From Paenibacillus woosongensis (GTDB lineage: Bacteria > Bacillota > Bacilli > Paenibacillales > Paenibacillaceae): a stretch of 64,000 bases of DNA. Location of the stretch: contig NZ_CP126084.1 of assembly GCF_030122845.1 (NCBI RefSeq), forward strand, positions 620,001-684,000, written 5' to 3'. The position numbers and the translations under genes were made by a program. The notes beneath the pieces were generated by a model that worked only from the letters and a program-made list of their open reading frames with translations, made no database searches and was not told the origin of the DNA. The number at the start of each line of letters is the position of its first letter. The stretch's first letter is position 1. This document shows, piece after piece, positions 44,701 through 52,597 of this stretch.

Positions 44701-47552
44701 CTGCAGGAACGGCAAAACTGGGGGCTCCTGTAAACGGCAGTGTAAAGGTTGCCGGGTTGTCGATGATGGTGCTGTACGACGAAGAGACGCTGTACACGCC
44801 GGAGGTAAGCAAAATTGAGCTGACTCCTGCTGCCTTAGGGCTGGAACCAGGCATGAACCGCTCGCTGACGGCCATCGTCCGCGACCAGAAGGGCAACCCC
44901 ATGGCCGGGGCAGGCCTTGTCTGGAGCACCTCGGATAACAAGGTAGCTACCGTGAGCGACAGAGGTCTGATCAGCGCCAAGGCGGAGGGGACGGCAACGA
45001 TTACCGCCGCTATCGGCCAGATACAGGCTGCCGCTACGGTGCAAATTGGCAAATTGCAGCCTACAGCGCTGACATTGACCGGGGCGGGCGAGGTTTATGC
45101 TACCCAGTCAACGGTTGTAAACGCGACGCTGTTGGATCAATTTGGCCAGATTTTGAAAGGCAAGACTTTAGCTTGGGGCAGCTCGGATACGTCCATCGCA
45201 ACCGTAAGCGGGACCGGGGAAGTCAAGGGGCTGAAACCGGGAACCGTTACGATCACCGCCCGGATCGGCGGACTTCAGGCTGAGAAGCAAATCAAAGTTC
45301 TGCCTTTTGAAAAGAAAACGGTACAGCTCCGTTATACACGCCCCGATCAGAATTATGAGGACTGGAACCTGTGGATTTGGGGAACCGGCGGTGTGAGCGA
45401 CGGTCAGGTGAACTTCACGGTCCGGGACGGCGTTGCAGTCGCGAATATCGAGACCGCGCCAGACAGCGGCTCCGTCGGATTTGTTGTCCGCAAAGGCACG
45501 GACTGGAGCACGGCGAAGCAGGATATTCCCGATGACCGGAGCATTCCGCTCGGAACCGGACAGACCTTCGTGAAGGTGAATGTGCAGAGTATGGTCATGG
45601 AGATTGAAATTGTGCCGGAGGTGAGCGGGCCGGCGTTGAACGAAGGGGACATTATTTTCTATTTCCGGGATGACGATCTGTATCGGCAGGATGCCATGCA
45701 TACGATATCCGCCGTGAAGCTGAATGTGTCTTCGGGGCATGGTACCCATGATGTCCAGAGCTATGACATGGTCTATGATCCGAAAAACGAATATTTTGTC
45801 TATACGCTGAAAAATGTAGAGCAGGGCAAATATTTTTACGATTTCACGGTCACGCGCAATGGCCAGGACACCATCGTTTTGGATGACAAAAACCCGCAGC
45901 GTGAAGGCGGCCGTTCTGTCATCGAGTTCCTGAAGCCGGAGCTGGATATTCAGGCAGGGATATTCCCGGCCAGCTTGAACGGAGCCATCGCTTACCATGA
46001 GAATGCAGTATTGACGCTGAAAGTAACCGGGGATGAAGGCGTCAGGCTGCGTGAAGCCTATGCGGATTTGCGGCAGCTCGGGGGCGGGGCGAAAGAAGCC
46101 ATTGACCCGCTGCTGCTCGAACGGACGATCTCTGTGGCCGATCATATAGCAGCTGGTACTAAGACAATCGGGCTTACGGTCATTGATGAATATGGCAACA
46201 AGCATCAGGGTCAAGCAGAAATTACAGTGAAAGCGAGAACGGGGAGCTCGCCGCTGGATTTCGACTGGGATGAGGCGAGGATTTATTTTCTCCTGACGGA
46301 CCGCTTCTATAACGGCGACCCAAGCAATGATAACCCAAATCATATCCCAGGAAGCTATGACCCGGCTCAACCGGAAGCCTATCATGGCGGAGATATCCGC
46401 GGAATCATCGAAAAGCTCGATTACCTGGAGAAGCTGGGGATCAATACGATCTGGATTACGCCGATCGTGGATAATGTCGATTTTGATGTCCGTCAGGGCA
46501 AAAGTGGATCGCAATTCGGCTATCACGGTTATTGGGCCAAAAACTTCGAGACGATGGATGAGCATCTTGGCGATATCAGTGATTTCAAGGAGCTGATCGA
46601 CAAAGCTCATGACCGCGGCATGAAAATCATGGTCGACGTGGTGCTGAACCATGCCGGTTACGGCATGAAGCAAGGCGATCAGGCCGCAGGAGTTCCGGGT
46701 TATCCGGCAGCGGAGGACCAGGAGCGCTTCGCGGGCATGCTGCGCGACGGCGGAACGGACACGGTTCGCGGGGAACTCGCCGGCCTGCCGGACTTTAAGA
46801 CGGAGGAGGCCGAGGTCAGGAATAAGCTGATCGAATGGCAGGTCGATTGGCTCAGCAAGGCGCGTACCGATCGCGGTGACACGATTGACTATTTTCGCGT
46901 GGATACGGTGAAGCATGTCGATGAGACGACATGGATGGCTTTCAAGAACGAGCTGACGAAGACTAAGCCCGATTTCAAACTGATCGGCGAATATTTCGGG
47001 GCATTCCCGGGCAATACCGGCGGATTTTTGGGGAACGGCATGATGGATTCATTATTGGATTTTCAATTTAAAGACAAGGCTAGAGATTTCGTGAACGGCC
47101 AGATCGACAGCGTGGAATCTTACTTGCAGCTGCGGAACGGATTGCTGACGAGCGTTAAGACGTTTGGGCAATTTTTGAGCAGCCACGATGAGAGCGGCTT
47201 CCTGTCGCATTATGTGGACGGCGACATCGGCAAGCTGAAAGTGGCGGCAGCGCTGCAAATGACCAGCAAGGGCCAGCCGGTAATCTACTACGGTGAGGAA
47301 TTGGGGCAATCGGGCGGAACGGCGGGCGACATGGATCTTGGCGAGTTTAACAACAATCGGGATGACATGCCTTGGGAAAAAATAGACGGCCTTGATGCCG
47401 CGGCGATGGATATCCATACTCACTACACGAAGCTGCTGCAAATTCGCGCGAAGCATTCGAAGGTGTTCTCCAAGGGAACACGGGCGAAGCTCGGCGGATC
47501 GGACGCAAGCGGTATGTTGTATTCTCCAGGACGCTTGGAGAAGAGGCGGTGA
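41724..47552 (+). CDS. Amylopullulanase fragment 2: CBM41, GH13 pullulanase, Ig-like domains, GH13 alpha-amylase
   Basis: Continuation in the second frame. In order: end of an AMPK-type starch-binding module (MNGWSPEQSEVMTLDGAGVF), Ig-like domain, CBM41 (FNLHYFRYDGKQNDWNMWIWPEG, ~42190-42480), and CBM48. The pullulanase barrel follows with YNWGYDPQNYNVPEGSY (43407-43457), nucleophile Asp at 43761 and acid Glu at 43851. Then come two Big_2 domains (44800-45300), a second CBM41-like module (LRYTRPDQNYEDWNLWIWGTGG), a linker, and an alpha-amylase barrel with nucleophile Asp at 46902, acid Glu at 46989 and Asp at 47187. Pullulanase and amylase activities are expected from intact residues. There is no proper start codon context near 41724; the last residues LYSPGRLEKRR are out of frame. 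Confidence 0.85.
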   Translation: MSSDSMNGWSPEQSEVMTLDGAGVFSATMALAPGSYSYKFNSSRLQWADNFADLLNPLQLDGNSVVHVPGIQIGGPDTVAKGSSLELKAALVQPSGTTEHVSPQWSLKESGLAGISISGSRLVIADDAVGTSFTIVAEHAGNRSEKEVTVASGLYTFNLHYFRYDGKQNDWNMWIWPEGKDGSGYSFTGVDADGFAVGTYASVSPKIGVLTRLSVPGNDWSAQEMDRKVEMPAGQTAVDVYLVENDPKVYFAKPDTSPKFSAVMADTVDTLIAEASSEIAEADLSTVQLTDITSGSRKLSVSTAKLSGRKLKITLNDAQEFDVTHQYTLETAHLAPTLVTMRKILDDPSFYYDGNDLGLTYTQSGSTFKIWAPTAAKVSVSLYSGAGNYNGNGLVTDHGGGSEHLLNRSANGVWSGAVSGDLKGQFYMYKVEFADGTVNYAVDPYAVAVSANGQRSAIIDLQDTNPAGWTPEKKPQLVEPADAVLYELHIRDFSISPDSGMTHKGKYQAFTERGTKTSQGLPTGIDHLKALGVTHVHLLPAYDFKTVNELAVDDPSSDAPKYNWGYDPQNYNVPEGSYSSDPSDPAARIREFKEMVQSLHDEGIGVVMDVVYNHTFSIEDGPFNKIVPGYYYRTTDAGTYSNATGVGNEIASERPMVSKYIRESVKYWAEEYAVDGFRFDLMGLIDIDTMKDVTSELHQEVDPSLIVYGEPWDMGPTPLRQSLKTIKGSQRNQGFAVFNDDVRGAIKGDSDGTGKGFATGEPGQEAAVVTGVKGATDSFAAKPSEAINYVTAHDNLNLWDKIVRTQGLDTDLGMLNIRDGVLEGGGSVEDAVAAAQPHKYVGTGEDVFDNETVRRSLLANGIVLTSQGLPFLHAGDELLRSKYGDHNSYRSPDAVNQIRWDNKDNFSRVFDYYQGLIELRKSHPAFRMNSKEAIAKHLQVTKSDGSIVSFQLKDYANGDTWNNIIVIYNANKTAQTVKLPSGSAWNIVVDDRSAGTAKLGAPVNGSVKVAGLSMMVLYDEETLYTPEVSKIELTPAALGLEPGMNRSLTAIVRDQKGNPMAGAGLVWSTSDNKVATVSDRGLISAKAEGTATITAAIGQIQAAATVQIGKLQPTALTLTGAGEVYATQSTVVNATLLDQFGQILKGKTLAWGSSDTSIATVSGTGEVKGLKPGTVTITARIGGLQAEKQIKVLPFEKKTVQLRYTRPDQNYEDWNLWIWGTGGVSDGQVNFTVRDGVAVANIETAPDSGSVGFVVRKGTDWSTAKQDIPDDRSIPLGTGQTFVKVNVQSMVMEIEIVPEVSGPALNEGDIIFYFRDDDLYRQDAMHTISAVKLNVSSGHGTHDVQSYDMVYDPKNEYFVYTLKNVEQGKYFYDFTVTRNGQDTIVLDDKNPQREGGRSVIEFLKPELDIQAGIFPASLNGAIAYHENAVLTLKVTGDEGVRLREAYADLRQLGGGAKEAIDPLLLERTISVADHIAAGTKTIGLTVIDEYGNKHQGQAEITVKARTGSSPLDFDWDEARIYFLLTDRFYNGDPSNDNPNHIPGSYDPAQPEAYHGGDIRGIIEKLDYLEKLGINTIWITPIVDNVDFDVRQGKSGSQFGYHGYWAKNFETMDEHLGDISDFKELIDKAHDRGMKIMVDVVLNHAGYGMKQGDQAAGVPGYPAAEDQERFAGMLRDGGTDTVRGELAGLPDFKTEEAEVRNKLIEWQVDWLSKARTDRGDTIDYFRVDTVKHVDETTWMAFKNELTKTKPDFKLIGEYFGAFPGNTGGFLGNGMMDSLLDFQFKDKARDFVNGQIDSVESYLQLRNGLLTSVKTFGQFLSSHDESGFLSHYVDGDIGKLKVAAALQMTSKGQPVIYYGEELGQSGGTAGDMDLGEFNNNRDDMPWEKIDGLDAAAMDIHTHYTKLLQIRAKHSKVFSKGTRAKLGGSDASGMLYSPGRLEKRR

Positions 47553-48748
47553 TTGTGGGGGTGAATACGAGAGCGGAGGAGGCTGCGGCCGAGTTTAAGG
47601 TTCCTTTTGCCGCAGGAACGATCCTAACGGATGAATACAGCCAGGCCAAGTATAAGGTGGCAAATGGCGGCAAAGTGTCCGTGGTCATTCCTGGCAAGAA
47701 TCAGGGCGGAACCATCGTGCTGTCCGCTCCGGACAAAGGAAAGCCGCAAGAGCCTGGAAACGGGGATCCTGGTTCTGCGCCATCTCCTTCGACGCCGGGC
47801 AGCAGCGGCAGCAGCGGGAGGGGAGCAGGAGATGGTGCCGATAACGACAAGGGTAGCCAAGATAGTGCAGGCCAGCCTGCGGACGTGCAGTTTGTAAGTG
47901 ATCCGGTTGCGGAGAAGGGTGTAGTCACGATTGTTGCCGAACCGGGCAAACGCATAATCCGGCTGCCCGCAAACGCCACCGCGCTAGACGGCAGCAACGC
48001 GTTGAGATTTAAGACGGAACCGTTCACGCTAGACGTACCAGCCTCTGTCGTGAAGCAACTGATCGACTTGATTTCGGCAGGCACGCAGAACGATGCAGCG
48101 AATGGGGCAGCGGATGGTTCTTTGGTAAGCGCTGTGAGTGGTGCTTTGAATGGTGATCTGAATGGTGATCTGGATGGTGATTTGGATGGTACTTTAAGTG
48201 GTACTTTAAGTGGTACTTTAAGTGGTACTTTGAATGGTTCTTTGGATCGTATTTTGGATAGTGCCCAAATCGTTTTCTCGTTCCAGCCTTTAGCGGATGA
48301 GGAAGGGCGGAGACTTCTGGTAACTGCCCAGCGAGGGCAAGGAAGTGTTGTTCTGAAGATACAAGGAAAAGTGTGTGAAGTGGAGCTGTTTGTTGTGACA
48401 GGGGACGGGAAAATGCTGGCGCTCGATAGGTTCACCGCCCCGCTGCATATCCACTTTAATACGGATGATGCATCATTGGGCTCCACATCAGGACTACACG
48501 GAGTATTGGGCATTTACCGTTTTGCGGATAACGGTCTGCTCCAGTATGCAGGAGCCCGCTGGTCGGGGACAGGATTGTCGGCTAAGCTTAATGCACTTGG
48601 GAAGCTTGCGCTCGTAAGCTATAACAGAACGTTCAGCGACGTTCTCCTGGAGCATTGGGCTAATGATGCAATCAAGCAGTTGGCCGCCCGGCAGATTGTC
48701 ATGGGGGTATCGGAGGAGGCGTTCGCACCCTCAAAAAGCGTAACATGA
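47549..48748 (+). CDS. Amylopullulanase fragment 3: amylase C-terminal domain, linker and first half of SLH 1
   Basis: Third frame, continuing the amylase C-terminal beta domain (RTLGEEAVIVGVNTRAEEAAAEF, VANGGKVSVVIPGKNQGGTIVL), then a Pro/Ser/Gly linker, a beta-rich domain, a Gly-Asp/Gly-Thr-Leu-Ser repeat tract (48134-48250), and TFSDVLLEHWANDAIKQLAARQIVMGVSEEAFAPSKSVT, the first part of SLH domain 1. It stops at the TGA 48746-48748. No ribosome site suits a start at 47549, so independent translation is unlikely. Confidence 0.7.
   Translation: MIVGVNTRAEEAAAEFKVPFAAGTILTDEYSQAKYKVANGGKVSVVIPGKNQGGTIVLSAPDKGKPQEPGNGDPGSAPSPSTPGSSGSSGRGAGDGADNDKGSQDSAGQPADVQFVSDPVAEKGVVTIVAEPGKRIIRLPANATALDGSNALRFKTEPFTLDVPASVVKQLIDLISAGTQNDAANGAADGSLVSAVSGALNGDLNGDLDGDLDGTLSGTLSGTLSGTLNGSLDRILDSAQIVFSFQPLADEEGRRLLVTAQRGQGSVVLKIQGKVCEVELFVVTGDGKMLALDRFTAPLHIHFNTDDASLGSTSGLHGVLGIYRFADNGLLQYAGARWSGTGLSAKLNALGKLALVSYNRTFSDVLLEHWANDAIKQLAARQIVMGVSEEAFAPSKSVT
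48134..48250 (+). repeat. In-frame 12-bp repeats coding Gly-Thr-Leu-Ser and Gly-Asp-Leu-Asn
   Basis: GGTACTTTAAGT is repeated three times exactly, flanked by degenerate units GGTGATCTGAAT and GGTGATTTGGAT. All units are multiples of three and keep frame. Confidence 0.8.
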
Positions 48749-48763
48749 GCGGAATTTACCGCA

Positions 48764-49498
48764 ATGCTGACCAGAGCGTTGGCATCGGAGCAGCCACTGA
48801 AGGCGGAACAGCTAGAGCGGCAAGGGTCAGGGCCAGGGCAGGGGCAAGGACAAGAGCAAGTGCAAGAGCAAGTGCAAGGGCAAGAGCAAGGGCAGGGGCA
48901 GGGGCAAGGGCAGGGGCAAACGCAGCAGGAACAACAGCAAATGCACCCAAAGCAGCGGCGTGGACAGCAGCTAGAGCTGGAGCAAAAGCAGTCGTCTGGA
49001 GTTGAAGCCATGCTGACGCCGCATGGACTGGAGCCTACCGCTAACATGAGTTATCGTGACGTTTCCGCCTCGGCATGGTATGCAGATGCAGTTGCGATCG
49101 CCAGTGCAGCAGGTATCATTAAGGGCCGCGCGGACGGCACGTTTGGCGGCGACGACGTTATTACCCGCGAGGAAATGGCGGTAATGCTCATTAGAGCCTA
49201 CGACGTGATGAACGATGTCAAGGGCGGGCGCAACGAATACGGTACCGAGGATTCTAGTGCTGCTGATGTGGAAAATAGTATTGGAGAGGGGCACGATCCG
49301 GCCCGGGAATCTACCCGCACAGTACGGGCTGCATTCAAGGACGGCAATAGCGTTGCTCCTTGGGCGCAGCAGGCAGTTTTGGAAACAACAGCTTTGGGTA
49401 TGCTGAATGGCAAGGGGAACGGTCTTTTTGCACCGAAGGAACAGTTAACCCGTGCGGAAAGCGCACAAGTGATATGGAAGCTGCTGCAGCAATATTAA
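48764..49498 (+). CDS. Amylopullulanase fragment 4: end of SLH 1, Gln/Gly tract, SLH 2 and SLH 3
   Basis: Same frame as fragment 3 after the stop codon. It carries the end of SLH 1 (AEFTAMLTRALA from 48749), a Gln/Gly/Glu-rich low-complexity segment of about 55 residues, SLH 2 (YRDVSASAWYADAVAIASAAGIIKGRADGTFGGDDVITREEMAVMLIRAY) and SLH 3 (FKDGNSVAPWAQQAVLETTALGMLNGKGNGLFAPKEQLTRAESAQVIWKLL). These domains bind pyruvylated secondary wall polymer. A Gln-rich insertion between SLH domains is unusual. Confidence 0.75.
   Translation: MLTRALASEQPLKAEQLERQGSGPGQGQGQEQVQEQVQGQEQGQGQGQGQGQTQQEQQQMHPKQRRGQQLELEQKQSSGVEAMLTPHGLEPTANMSYRDVSASAWYADAVAIASAAGIIKGRADGTFGGDDVITREEMAVMLIRAYDVMNDVKGGRNEYGTEDSSAADVENSIGEGHDPARESTRTVRAAFKDGNSVAPWAQQAVLETTALGMLNGKGNGLFAPKEQLTRAESAQVIWKLLQQY
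48822..48945 (+). repeat. In-frame CAAGGGCAGGGG-type microsatellite coding Gln/Gly/Glu
   Basis: A run of 6- and 12-bp units built from CAAGGG, CAGGGG, CAAGAG and CAAGTG. It inserts between SLH 1 and SLH 2. Confidence 0.8.
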
Positions 49499-49508
49499 AA
49501 GCAATACA

Positions 49509-49551
49509 AGAGACCCTTGGGCGTGGATTGTTCCGCTCAAGGGTCTTTTTC
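49509..49551 (+). terminator. Terminator of the amylopullulanase gene
   Basis: AGACCCTTG (49511-49519) pairs with CAAGGGTCT (49538-49546), followed by TTTTT. Confidence 0.85.
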
Positions 49552-49562
49552 ATCTTATGGAA

Positions 49563-50372
49563 GTCACTTCCCCGCACCTGATGTTACTCAATGTATGTCA
49601 AGTCACTACACCGCACCAAATGTAACTCAATCGTATGCCAAGTTACTCACCGCACCAAATGTTACTCAATCGTACGCCAAGTTACTCACCGCACCAAATG
49701 TTACTCAATCGTACGCCAAGTTACTCACCGCACCAAATGTTACTCAATGTACGCCAAGTCACTACACCACGCCTAATGTTACTCAATGCTATGTCAAGTC
49801 ACTTCCCCACGCTAAATGTTACTCAATGTATGTCAAGTCACTACACCGCACCAAATGTTACTCAATGTACGCCAAGTCACTACACCGCACCAAATGTTAC
49901 TCAATGCTATGTCAAGTCACTTCCCCACGCTAAATGTTACTCAATGTATGTCAAGTCACTTCCCCACGCTAAATGTTACTCAATGTATGTCAAGTCACTA
50001 CACCGCACCAAATGTTACTCAATGTATGTCAAGTCACTACACCGAACCAAATGTTACTCAATGTACGCCAAGTTACTCACCGTACCAATGTTACTCAATG
50101 TATGCCAAGTCACTACACCGTACCAAATGTTACTCAACGTACGCCAAGTTACTACACCACGCCTAATGTTACTCAATGCTATGTCAAGTCACTTCCCCAC
50201 GCTAAATGTTACTCAATGTATGTCAAGTCACTACACCGCACCAAATGTTACTCAATGCATGTCAAGTCACTACACCGCACCAAATGTTACTCAATGTATA
50301 TCAAGTCACTACACCGAACCAAATGTTACTCAATGTATGTCAAGTCACTCACCGTACCAATGTTACTCAACT
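49563..50372. repeat. 39-bp tandem repeat array, about 20 units
   Basis: Units begin ATGTTACTCAATGTATGTCA and end CACTACACCGCACCAA; most are 39 bp, some 37 or 40. The first full unit starts at 49581, the last full unit ends near 50358, and partial units flank both ends. Four end variants (CACCGCACCAA, CCCCACGCTAA, ACCACGCCTA, GAACCAA) alternate. The triple of units near 49739 recurs near 50133, indicating higher-order duplication. Because 39 is a multiple of three, long spurious reading frames run through it. It lies between two convergent starch genes. Confidence 0.92.
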
Positions 50373-50429
50373 CAAAGTTTCACCCGTTTGATGCATAAGC
50401 TTGCCCTGGGAAGTTTGGTTGTGTTTCTT

Positions 50430-50613
50430 TACGGACCGAGAAGCCGCTATTTTGCCTGAAATGTGGTTTTTTGAAGGGCTAACGGACCCTCGTTCCGCTA
50501 TTGTAGTAAAAAGGCGTCCAAAGGCATGAAAAAAAGCCCAATAAGGGCTTGTAGGTCCGTTAACATTAAAAAAGGGACAATATGCTGCGAATAGCGGAAC
50601 CTCTGTCCGTTAA
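50430..50613. repeat. Phased-motif element, family 1, copy B (direct, direct, inverted, inverted)
   Basis: Direct motifs have CGGA at 50432 and 50483. Inverted motifs have TCCG at 50555 and 50606. Spacing is 51, 72 and 51 bp, matching copy A at 24387-24570. The second direct motif reads CTAACGGACCCTCGTTCCGC. Confidence 0.8.
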
Positions 50614-50617
50614 ATCC

Positions 50618-50735
50618 TAGCGCGCATCTCGAAGGGCCCTTGCAGGCCTCGACTAGCGTGCATCTCGACCGGTTACCACAGGCCGTGTTTAGCGCGCATC
50701 TCGAAGGGCCCCTGCAGGCCTCGCCTAGCGCGCTT
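50618..50735. repeat. GC-rich direct repeats
   Basis: TAGCGCGCATCTCGAAGGGC starts at 50618 and again at 50690, each continuing into TGCAGGCCTCG and CTAGCG; a partial copy lies at 50653-50669. The stretch up to 50854 is extremely GC-rich and carries no gene. Confidence 0.7.
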
Positions 50736-50854
50736 GCCGCTCGGCCAACCCCGTGCCTCGCGGCCGCGCTCGCAGCAGCGCCGCCGCCAGCGCCGCCCCG
50801 CCCTGCGGCCCGCAGGGCTCCGCCGCCGCGCCCGCAGGGCGCGCTGCGCGCCTG

Positions 50855-52597
50855 CTACGCTCTCGTCAAGATCGCATAGCCGTAGGCTGGCAGCTTGACG
50901 GAGAGCGTGCCGTGCTGCACCGGCCATTCGCGGCCGGCAAAGGTGTCGATCCACTTCTCGCCAGCGGCTTCAACCTGGATCGTCTGGCCGACGCTGTCGT
51001 TGTTCAGCAGCACGAGCACCGATTGCTCGCCTAGGCGGCGCTCATAGGCCAGCTTGCTTCCCTTCGCTTCCGCAACGCGGAAGTGGATGGAGCCGGTACG
51101 AAGCGCTGGCAGATCCTTCCGAATGGCAATGAGCTTCTGGTAGAAGGCGAACAGATCACGATCCTGCTTGGCAGGGTCCCATTCCATGCATTTACGGCAG
51201 TCGGGATCCTGGTCGCCGTCGAGGCCGATCTCGTCGCCATAGTAGATGCACGGCGTACCGCTGTAAGTGAACAGTAAAATCGCGGCCAGCTTCATCAGAT
51301 CCTTGTTGCCCTCGCAGAGCGTGAGAAGGCGCGGCGTGTCGTGGCTGTCCAGCAGGTTGAAGGCCACCTCGCTTGCCTGCTGCGGGTAGCGGGACAACTG
51401 CTTGCCGATCGCATTCGCATATCCGGCGGAGTCCAAGGAACGGCGGACGATAAAGTCCAGCACCGCCTCGGTGAACGGATAGTTCATGACGGCGTCGAAT
51501 TGGTCGCCCTGCAGCCAGCCGGACGATTCATGCCAAATTTCGCCCAGAATGTACGCGTCCGGGTTGGCTTTTTTCACAACCTTTCGGAAATCCCGCCAGA
51601 ACTGGTGATCGACCTCATTAGCGACATCCAGGCGCCAGCCGTCGATCCCGACCTCCTTGATCCAGTACTCTGCCACGCCCAGCAAATATTCCTTCACCTC
51701 GGGGTTCTCCGTATTCAGCTTCGGCATATGCGGCTCAAAGGAAAACGTATCATAGGTCGGCACTCCATCCTTAACCTGCAGCGGGAATTCGCGGACGACG
51801 AACCAATCCTTGTAGCGGGATTGCTCGCCTTTCTCCAGAACGTCGACGAAAGGGGCAAACGTCTTCCCCGAATGATTGAAGACCGCGTCAAGCAGGACGC
51901 GAATCCCGCGCTCATGGCATGCTTTGACGAGCTTCTTCAGCGTCTCCGCATCCCCGAAATGGGGATCGATCTTCATGTAATCGGCCGTGTCGTATTTATG
52001 ATTGGTAGTCGCCTCAAAAATAGGCGTGAAATAAATGGCGTTAATCCCCAGCTCGCTTAAATGATCGAGGTGATCGATGACCCCTTGCAGATCACCGCCA
52101 AAAAAATTATGCCGCTCCGGCTTGCCGCCCCAAGGGAGGACATTAGCCGGATCCAGGCTGGGATCGCCATTGGCGAAGCGTTCGGGAAAAATTTGATAGA
52201 ACACCGCGTCCTTCACCCATTCCGGTACGGTAAATATGTCCGCCGGATTGATGTAAGGGTAATCGAACAGCCGGTCCGGAACAGCCGGACGCTCCTGTGA
52301 GAACTCGCTTTCTGTCATCCAGATTTGCTCCTCGCCCTTTTGCAGCAGGAACCCGTATTTCAATCGGCGGTATGGCGGCTTGACGACGCAAGCCCAGTAG
52401 TCGAACAACTCGTCGGAGGCCATTATGGACATCGGAATCAATTCTTTGCTTTGATCCCATATGTATTTGTCGCCGGTAAAGGCATAGACATGGGTAAGGT
52501 CATCTTTTTTGGCCCGGAGGCGAAGGTGGATCGTCTCCCGGTCGTAGGCATAGGACCAGTTCAGTTTGGGACGGTGATAGACAGCTTCGAGCAGCAT
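50855..52597 (-). CDS. Neopullulanase/cyclomaltodextrinase (maltogenic amylase), GH13_20
   Basis: 580 residues, no signal peptide, so cytoplasmic. The N-terminal CBM34 domain (MLLEAVYHRPKLNWSYAYDRETIHLRLRAKKDD) is diagnostic of the neopullulanase/CDase/maltogenic amylase group. The barrel begins WVKDAVFYQIFPERFANGDP, with catalytic Asp in DGWRLDVANEVD, Glu in YILGEIWHESS and Asp in FNLLDSHDTPRLL. It hydrolyses maltodextrins, cyclodextrins and pullulan to maltose or panose, feeding maltose phosphorylase. AGGAGG precedes ATG on the minus strand. It is convergent with the amylopullulanase and divergent from mdxEFG, with which it shares a 704-bp control region. Confidence 0.92.
   Translation of the reverse strand: MLLEAVYHRPKLNWSYAYDRETIHLRLRAKKDDLTHVYAFTGDKYIWDQSKELIPMSIMASDELFDYWACVVKPPYRRLKYGFLLQKGEEQIWMTESEFSQERPAVPDRLFDYPYINPADIFTVPEWVKDAVFYQIFPERFANGDPSLDPANVLPWGGKPERHNFFGGDLQGVIDHLDHLSELGINAIYFTPIFEATTNHKYDTADYMKIDPHFGDAETLKKLVKACHERGIRVLLDAVFNHSGKTFAPFVDVLEKGEQSRYKDWFVVREFPLQVKDGVPTYDTFSFEPHMPKLNTENPEVKEYLLGVAEYWIKEVGIDGWRLDVANEVDHQFWRDFRKVVKKANPDAYILGEIWHESSGWLQGDQFDAVMNYPFTEAVLDFIVRRSLDSAGYANAIGKQLSRYPQQASEVAFNLLDSHDTPRLLTLCEGNKDLMKLAAILLFTYSGTPCIYYGDEIGLDGDQDPDCRKCMEWDPAKQDRDLFAFYQKLIAIRKDLPALRTGSIHFRVAEAKGSKLAYERRLGEQSVLVLLNNDSVGQTIQVEAAGEKWIDTFAGREWPVQHGTLSVKLPAYGYAILTRA

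Larger units (their letters stand above)
40925..49498 (+). pseudogene. SLH-anchored amylopullulanase, whole gene with three interruptions
   Basis: One ~8.6-kb gene for a cell-surface enzyme of about 2,850 residues with two GH13 catalytic domains (pullulanase, then alpha-amylase), several starch-binding and Ig-like modules and three C-terminal SLH domains for wall anchoring. It is broken at three points. An extra base at about 41724-41729 changes frame between VIG and MNGWSPEQ. An extra base at about 47524-47530 changes frame at the end of the amylase module. An in-frame TGA at 48746-48748 stands where CGA would read SVTRAEFTAMLTRAL within SLH 1. Domain continuity across all three points is perfect, so the breaks are recent or are sequence errors. 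If real, the pullulanase/amylase part would lose secretion signal and anchor. Confidence 0.85.

Noticed and set aside
45168-46916. 582-codon open frame on the minus strand inside the amylopullulanase
   Set aside because: It mirrors a well-supported GH13/CBM region on the plus strand and has no ribosome site or recognisable domain.
49563-50372. CRISPR array
   Set aside because: Repeats are contiguous 39-bp units with no unique spacers, no palindromic repeat ends of CRISPR type, and no cas genes nearby.
49517-50459. Several long open frames (up to ~270 codons) rich in NVTQCMSSHYTAP or LLNVCQVTTPHQ
   Set aside because: They arise because a 39-bp repeat is a multiple of three; no ribosome sites, and all frames of the array are open alike.
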